A stretch of DNA of 64,000 nt from Pseudomonas sp. dw_612. GTDB taxonomy: Bacteria > Pseudomonadota > Gammaproteobacteria > Pseudomonadales > Pseudomonadaceae. Location: positions 186,001 to 250,000 of the forward strand of contig NZ_JAAVVC010000001.1 in NCBI RefSeq assembly GCF_018449725.1, written 5' to 3'. The notes beneath the pieces were generated by a model. The model was not told where the DNA came from, searched no databases, and saw only the letters and a program-made list of their open reading frames with translations. The translations under genes and the position numbers were made by a program. Below are positions 59,116-64,000 of the stretch, piece by piece; within the stretch, counting starts at the first letter, position 1; each line of letters begins with the position of its first letter.

Positions 59116-61939
59116 TGAGGGCCTCCTTGATGCGTGCGGAAGTGATAGGCAGGTCGCGGACCCTTTTGCCGATAGCGTGGGCCACGGCGTTACCGATGGC
59201 GCCGACCACCGGGATCATCACCACTTCGGCAATGCCCTTCGATGGGTCGCTCGGCGACAGCGGCGGCAGGATTTCGGCGGTCTGGTTCCACACCGCAACG
59301 TGGCGCGCCATCGGCAAGCGGTAACGGTTGAAGTTCCAGTCGCCTTCCCCCGGTCCGCCTTCGTACAGCGGCATCTCTTCGAGCAGCGCATGGCCGATAC
59401 CCATGGCGATCCCGCCTTCGAGCTGGCCCTTGACCAGTTCTTCCACCAGCACCCGACCGCACTCGACCCACGAGTGATGGTTGAGCACTTGCACGTCGGC
59501 TGAGCCCTTGTTCACTTTCAATTCCACCAGCGTCGCGACCGGGCTGTAGTAAGTCACCGCCGCGTTGTTCAACTGGGTGTCCGGGTAGTGCACGTTCTGG
59601 CGATCCAGCAAATGGAAACCGGCGCTGGTCATCTGCGCTTTCTTCGCGTTCGGAGCACCGTCGCCGTACTTCACCGCCAAGCCGTCGAGGGGCAAACGCT
59701 CGCGCACGCCGTCGATGCTGAACTCGGCCTCGGCCCAGCTCCAGCGGTTGAAACCGTGCACAGTCGCGCCGGTCACCAGGCCTTTTTCGTGGGCGTGTTT
59801 CGCCAGTTGCTCAAAGCTCAGCGGCTGCATGCCGTTGGCGGTGAGTTTGCCGTCCACCCAATGCGCATCTTCGCGACGCACCACGTACGGGTTGGCCTGG
59901 CCGCCGTACGGGCCCTGGCCCCAGATCTGCAACGCCGCCGGCCACAAGCCGTGGTTGAACAGCACGCGGGACGCTTCACGGGTGGCGTGGCTGAAGTAGT
60001 AGGCGGAGTTGGTCGCCGACGACGCCGAGGCGAGTTTGCCGACCCAGCGCGGGTTGCGCAGGAAACCGTCCTGTTCGGTCTGGCTCATGATGTACGGGTT
60101 GCCGCCGGTGATCAGCTGCAACTCTTTCCATTCGGTTTCGCCGGTCTTCACTTCGGTGGCCGGGATGCCGATGAAATCCGCCACCACCAAGGCTTGGGAG
60201 GTGGACATGCCGGTGCCGATTTCGATGCCGATATGGCGCAGGGTCACGTGGCCCTCGGCGGTGAATTCGATGCTGGCCATCGGCGCTTCGGAACCGGTGC
60301 CGAAGTCTTTCTGGCAGATGGCGAAACCGACGCCGTACCAGTGATCCGGATCGGCCGCTTCGCGCTGCTTTTTGATCGCGTCGCGGTTTTTCCAGACTTC
60401 GTGGGCGGAAGCCTTGTCGAGAATCTCGTGCAGGCGCAAGGCCCCGGCAGGGACCGCGCCCTGGGTGTTTTTCATGCCCGAGAGCATCGCGTTTTTCTTG
60501 CGCAGGTCGATGGCGTCGATGCCGAGGCGACCGGCGATTTCATCGACCATCATCTCGGTGGACGCCATGCTTTGCAGGGTGCCGTAACCACGCATCGAGC
60601 CGGCTTCAACCGCGCGGGAATGGTAGGCCGTGACCTGCAAATCGTTCTGCGGCATGTAGTAGATCGACTGCGCCGCCGTGGCGCCAACCGCCGCCACCGA
60701 GGGGCTGTAGTTGATCCGTCCGCCGCCATCGACACTCATTTCGGCGCGGAAAATCTTAAAGCTGTGATCGGTCTTGTCCACGGCCAATTGGTAGCGGATG
60801 TCGAACGGGTGGCGCTTGATGCCGCTCTGGAATTGCTCGTAGCGGTCATTCGCCAGACGCACCGGCACACCGGCGCCATACAACGCGGCCAACGCGGCGT
60901 AGTAGACGAAGATGTTGTGGTCTTTGGAGCCATAACCGACGGTGTAGCCGGGGTGCATATTCAGGTTGGCCAGGCCGAAACGCGACGGCGCGATCATCTT
61001 CGCGGTTTCGGTAGCGGCTTCCAGCGGGCACTGGGTTGCAACCACAAAGTGCAAGGTCTTGGTCGCCGGGTCGTACCAGCCGTTGCCGTTGTCCGGCTCC
61101 ATCGCGGCGGGCTCGATCGACGGGGTTTTGTAGCGCTCGTCGAACACCAGCCAATTGTCCGGCGGCGAGTCAATTTGCTGCTTCATGCGCTCGGCATAAA
61201 ACAGACCGCGCTCGGTCAGGTTGCCGTGCAGGTCCGGCTGGGAATTCCACACCGGGCGACGGTTTTTCAGCATCGGGAACAGGATCGAATCCTTGAGGCT
61301 GGCGAATTCGTCTTCGTCCGCCGAGGTCGCGCCGCCGACTCGCACGTAGCGGAAGCTGCCGTAGGGATCGCCTTCGTAGAACGGCGCTTTTTCGCCGTAG
61401 CGGATGGCTTTGTCATTGAACTTGAGTTTGGCCTTGGCCTGGCGGAAGCGCTCGAAGTCGTTCCAGATCAGGATCGCCACCGGGTGCCCGATGAACATCG
61501 GCACCTTGCCTTCGGGCAGCAGCGGATCGGGCGCGTGCTCTTCCGGGAAGACGATGCCGTCCTTGTCCAGGTCGGCGGCGGTGACGATGCGGTCGGGTTG
61601 CAACTCGGCGCCGAGCCACGCCAGGTCTACACCTGCGTAGATGCGGTCGGCCTTGGTGGTTTTCAGCAGCATGGCGTGGCCCTGCTGCTGGGGCCAGCCC
61701 GGCATGTCCTTGGCGCGGATGTCGCGGGCAAAGACTTTGCTGCCACAGACCTTGGACAAGGCATCGTTACGCGAGCGCGCCTTGCCGTTGTTGCCGAGCC
61801 ATTGCTCGGACGGCACGGTCACGCTGTTTTCCATCAAGGCCGCCAGCGCCTGGGAGCTGAGCGGCGTGAGCGTCACGCTCACACCCGCCACCAGCCCGCC
61901 CTGAAGGAACGAGCGCCGGGAGATATCACGGTTGGACAT
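59108..61939 (-). CDS. Molybdopterin-binding aldehyde oxidoreductase large subunit
   Basis: A 943-residue protein of the xanthine-oxidase family, isoquinoline 1-oxidoreductase-like branch. A Tat signal (RRSFLQGG) exports the folded holoenzyme to the periplasm. The chain has the usual two-part Mo-binding domains, with GSMRGYGTLQSMASTEM and GIEIGTGMSTSQAL as cofactor regions, ending PVVGAIGNAVAHAIG. It is the first gene of a four-gene operon. The substrate is probably an aldehyde or N-heterocycle. Confidence 0.92.
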   Translation of the reverse strand: MSNRDISRRSFLQGGLVAGVSVTLTPLSSQALAALMENSVTVPSEQWLGNNGKARSRNDALSKVCGSKVFARDIRAKDMPGWPQQQGHAMLLKTTKADRIYAGVDLAWLGAELQPDRIVTAADLDKDGIVFPEEHAPDPLLPEGKVPMFIGHPVAILIWNDFERFRQAKAKLKFNDKAIRYGEKAPFYEGDPYGSFRYVRVGGATSADEDEFASLKDSILFPMLKNRRPVWNSQPDLHGNLTERGLFYAERMKQQIDSPPDNWLVFDERYKTPSIEPAAMEPDNGNGWYDPATKTLHFVVATQCPLEAATETAKMIAPSRFGLANLNMHPGYTVGYGSKDHNIFVYYAALAALYGAGVPVRLANDRYEQFQSGIKRHPFDIRYQLAVDKTDHSFKIFRAEMSVDGGGRINYSPSVAAVGATAAQSIYYMPQNDLQVTAYHSRAVEAGSMRGYGTLQSMASTEMMVDEIAGRLGIDAIDLRKKNAMLSGMKNTQGAVPAGALRLHEILDKASAHEVWKNRDAIKKQREAADPDHWYGVGFAICQKDFGTGSEAPMASIEFTAEGHVTLRHIGIEIGTGMSTSQALVVADFIGIPATEVKTGETEWKELQLITGGNPYIMSQTEQDGFLRNPRWVGKLASASSATNSAYYFSHATREASRVLFNHGLWPAALQIWGQGPYGGQANPYVVRREDAHWVDGKLTANGMQPLSFEQLAKHAHEKGLVTGATVHGFNRWSWAEAEFSIDGVRERLPLDGLAVKYGDGAPNAKKAQMTSAGFHLLDRQNVHYPDTQLNNAAVTYYSPVATLVELKVNKGSADVQVLNHHSWVECGRVLVEELVKGQLEGGIAMGIGHALLEEMPLYEGGPGEGDWNFNRYRLPMARHVAVWNQTAEILPPLSPSDPSKGIAEVVMIPVVGAIGNAVAHAIGKRVRDLPITSARIKEALNG

Positions 61940-62198
61940 GGATCATCCTCTGGGCGGTTATGGGTCCGCCCTTCTGGTTATGTTCTGGGGATCTCGAGTC
62001 TTGCAGGAGCGCTTTTGGACGAAGCAAAAGGCTGTGTTGACAGTGCAAAGCTGACCGAAAGGTTAACTTTATAGGTTTCTGCGCTTGCGGCAAACAACCG
62101 GTTACAAAAAACTGACCAATGAATCAAAATATTGCCGCGTTGCGCTGCAATACATCGATGCAACACGCTGATCTCTATCGATGAAAAACGCTGTCCCC

Positions 62199-62406
62199 TG
62201 TAGGAGCGAGGCTTGCCCGCGAAGGCGTCCTTGAGATCGCTATCGCGGGCAAGCCTTGCTCCTACAGGTGGTGCCCTCGAGGACGCCTTCGCGGGCAAGC
62301 CTCGCTCCTACAGGTGGTGCCCTTGAGATCGCTATCGCGGGCAAGCCTTGCTCCTACAGGTGGTGCCCTCGAGGACGCCTTCGCGGGCAAGCCTCGCTCC
62401 TACAGG
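62199..62406. repeat. Array of five alternating REP units
   Basis: One forward unit (CTGTAGGAGCGAGGCTTGCCCGCG) followed by four reverse units of about 46 bases. The reverse units alternate between two versions: ...CTATCGCGGGCAAGCCTTGCTCCTACAG and ...CCTTCGCGGGCAAGCCTCGCTCCTACAG. It is a REP cluster, a different class from the two doublets upstream. Confidence 0.9.
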
Positions 62407-62427
62407 TTTTACGTGAGCCGGGCAGCT

Positions 62428-63054
62428 CTAGCTACGTCGGGCTTCGAGTCTTTGGAGGAATTCTGTGCGGCGGCGTTGGTCGGCTTCTTCTTTGGCCAAC
62501 AGTTCGGGCAGCAGCTCGGCCGCTCGCCCGGCATCGAGGATGTAAACACCGTCATCGTCACCAATGGCCAGATCCCCCGGATGCACCGTCACCTCGCCAA
62601 TCCGGACAGGCTGATTGACCTCACCCTGAACGCCAATACCACGCGTGGTGTACGCACTGACGTCACGACAAAACACCGGCAACCCATGATCGCGCAATGC
62701 TCTGACATCGGTGACCGCGCCCGACACCACAACTCCGGCCAACCCTTTGATCAATCCGGCCAACGTCCGCAATTCGCCCCAGCAGCCGCACTCTTGATCA
62801 CCCAGGCATTCGATCACCAGCACATCCCCCGGCTGACTCAGCAACAGCGCTTCACGCAAAACGCTGCCATCCGGCGGGAAGACTTTGACCGTGACCACGT
62901 TGCCGACCATGCGGATGTCGTTGAACAGCGGCTTGATCCCGCGCAGGAAGCCGTGATCGGAAAAATGGCCAACGGTGGACGACGGGATCGTCCGATACCG
63001 GGCGATCAATTCCGGGCTGAGGTTTTGTTGGCGGGGGTTTATCTGGTAACTCAT
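62428..63054 (-). CDS. RraA-like protein (HMG/CHA aldolase-RraA superfamily)
   Basis: A 208-residue protein. The ATG at 63054 overlaps the FhuF-like stop as ATGA; an ATG at 63060 is also possible. Motifs are STVGHFSDHG, VIECLGDQECGCWGELRTLA, GVVVSGAVTDVRALRDHGLPVF and the C-terminal IGDDDGVYIL. These match the RraA/4-hydroxy-4-methyl-2-oxoglutarate aldolase family. Its role in a siderophore-uptake cluster is unclear. Confidence 0.8.
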   Translation of the reverse strand: MSYQINPRQQNLSPELIARYRTIPSSTVGHFSDHGFLRGIKPLFNDIRMVGNVVTVKVFPPDGSVLREALLLSQPGDVLVIECLGDQECGCWGELRTLAGLIKGLAGVVVSGAVTDVRALRDHGLPVFCRDVSAYTTRGIGVQGEVNQPVRIGEVTVHPGDLAIGDDDGVYILDAGRAAELLPELLAKEEADQRRRTEFLQRLEARRS

Positions 63055-63836
63055 CGGCATTTTTTCCCCGGACGCAGCAATGGGCAGGTCGAGCAGTATT
63101 CCGCCGGTTCGGTGGCCAGGTAGTAAAAGCAGCAGGTTCGGCGAAAACGAATGCTGCGCTGCCCGTCGTCCACCAGCGTCGGCGGCCGGCGGAAGTGGCT
63201 CAGCGGGTTGTAATCGAGGCCGAACAGCGCGGGCTCGGCCTGGGTCATCAGCCAGGTGAAATCCGCTTCGCAGCGCTCGCGCACTGCTGGGTCGTCGATT
63301 TTCGCCATGCGTTTTTCGTACAGCGAATACACGCGCACAGCGGTGTTTTCCCAGAGGATGCGCCGGGAAACGCCGGTGATCCGGTTGAAGGTTTGCCACA
63401 GTGGTTTCAGCAGATCGGCGAACAGCGCTTGAACGATAGTTTCGCGCCAGGCTTCGCGTGCGCCCGCTTCATACGTCAATGGAAGGGAATGGCTAATCGG
63501 CATCGACGACGTCCACAACCCGTCATCGTGACCGTATTCGACCACCGTGTTGTCGAGGGTCAGCAACAGCCCCTTGTCATACACCGACATCGCATACAAA
63601 CACGCGCCGGTCGCCAGAAATGACAAACGCTTGCCCAGCAACGAGGCGGCGATCGCCCGGGTTGGCGAGCCGATCACCGGGCCTAACGTGTCCAGCAATT
63701 GCTCGCACACGCCCTCTTGCAACAAGTCCCGAGCCATCAGCGAACGCGGCAAGTCGCGTTCGGCGCTGTCCTTGAGCCGTAACCCGCCGGACAGCACCGC
63801 CCACTCTGACTCGGTGAAATGGCCAGCCAGATTCAT
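63051..63836 (-). CDS. FhuF-like siderophore-iron reductase
   Basis: A 261-residue protein starting at MNLAGHFTESEW. The C-terminal RTCCFYYLATEPAEYCSTCPL holds the CC-x10-C-x2-C 2Fe-2S site of FhuF. It reduces ferric siderophores, in place of or beside SIP proteins. It overlaps both neighbours by 4 bases. Confidence 0.88.
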   Translation of the reverse strand: MNLAGHFTESEWAVLSGGLRLKDSAERDLPRSLMARDLLQEGVCEQLLDTLGPVIGSPTRAIAASLLGKRLSFLATGACLYAMSVYDKGLLLTLDNTVVEYGHDDGLWTSSMPISHSLPLTYEAGAREAWRETIVQALFADLLKPLWQTFNRITGVSRRILWENTAVRVYSLYEKRMAKIDDPAVRERCEADFTWLMTQAEPALFGLDYNPLSHFRRPPTLVDDGQRSIRFRRTCCFYYLATEPAEYCSTCPLLRPGKKCR

Positions 63837-64000
63837 TGCGGCAATTCCCGGCCAAACGGAATGCACAGCGGCGTGCCGAAGAACGGATCGGGGATGATCC
63901 GGCAATTGAGGTCGAACACGGTTTTGACCAGCGCCTCGGTCAACACCTCATCCGGCCGGCCCTGGGCGAACGCGGTCTGGTTGTGCACCGCCACCATGTG
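63833..64000 (-). CDS. Ferric-siderophore ABC transporter ATPase, C-terminal end only
   Basis: A 55-residue C-terminal fragment, read from the right window edge to a TGA at 63833-63835 (ATGA overlap with the FhuF start). The stretch FAQGRPDEVLTEALVKTVF and RIIPDPFFGTPLCIP is typical of the end of FecE/FepC-type ATPases. The gene starts outside the window. Confidence 0.75.
   Translation of the reverse strand, partial: HMVAVHNQTAFAQGRPDEVLTEALVKTVFDLNCRIIPDPFFGTPLCIPFGRELPQ

Noticed and set aside
59588..62074. 828-codon open frame on the plus strand
   Set aside because: It lies opposite the Mo-enzyme gene, has His/Val/Gly-rich composition typical of an antisense shadow in GC-rich DNA, and has no family match.
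62199..62406. Possible CRISPR array
   Set aside because: The repeats are imperfect palindromic REP units abutting each other without unique spacers, and no cas genes are present.

Overview
The window reads as a chromosomal segment of a fluorescent-group Pseudomonas. The evidence is the conserved block thrS-infC-rpmI-rplT-pheS-pheT-ihfA-merR-tRNA-Pro, a CsrA paralogue that looks like RsmE, the Pseudomonas-type families DUF1654, DUF2790 and DUF6124, a periplasmic glutaminase-asparaginase, and REP palindromes with the core GGGAGCGGGCTTGCTCGCG.

Positions 1-18.7 kb are an accessory, defence-like island that abuts the 3' end of tRNA-Pro(GGG). It holds an edge-truncated unknown gene, a GIY-YIG/T5orf172-type protein, and a coiled-coil unknown. 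Next is a 1447-residue NACHT NTPase that appears to carry a C-terminal PD-(D/E)XK nuclease. A tightly coupled operon follows: a serine alpha/beta hydrolase, a caspase-like protease, and a protein ending in a YEATS-like domain. Then come a TIGR02391/HEPN-like gene, a 1130-residue fusion of a Fe-S RecB-like nuclease, an RNase H-like domain and an SF1 helicase, and a divergent unknown. I see no integrase. The hydrolase-caspase-YEATS operon is the best candidate for an under-described system.

Positions 18.9-26.4 kb are core translation genes on the minus strand, with an attenuator-like hairpin just before pheS and an ATT start codon for infC. Positions 26.4-46.7 kb are ordinary metabolism and regulation. 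They include a cold-shock gene, a complete ribose operon (rbsBACRKD plus a periplasmic nucleoside hydrolase) with a LacI-type operator, and ansB with a sigma-54-like promoter. They also include a LexA-box-preceded DUF1654-endonuclease pair, a siderophore-interacting protein, rsmE, and a CopRS/IrlRS-like two-component system whose likely binding boxes precede an esterase and a DUF2790 gene.

Positions 46.7-52.5 kb form an AT-rich orphan type VI secretion island: a PAAR protein, a lambda-endolysin-like (GH104) effector that looks frameshifted, a periplasmic immunity candidate, and several unknown small proteins. The island ends at tRNA-Val(GAC).

Positions 52.9-64 kb carry an amine oxidoreductase, a short-chain dehydrogenase divergent from a LysR regulator, and a molybdenum aldehyde-oxidoreductase operon (Mo subunit, 2Fe-2S subunit, triheme cytochrome c, XdhC). 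After that come a REP array and a ferric-siderophore cluster (the end of an ABC ATPase, a FhuF-like reductase, and an RraA-like protein). All assignments come from reading the sequence; no database search was run.
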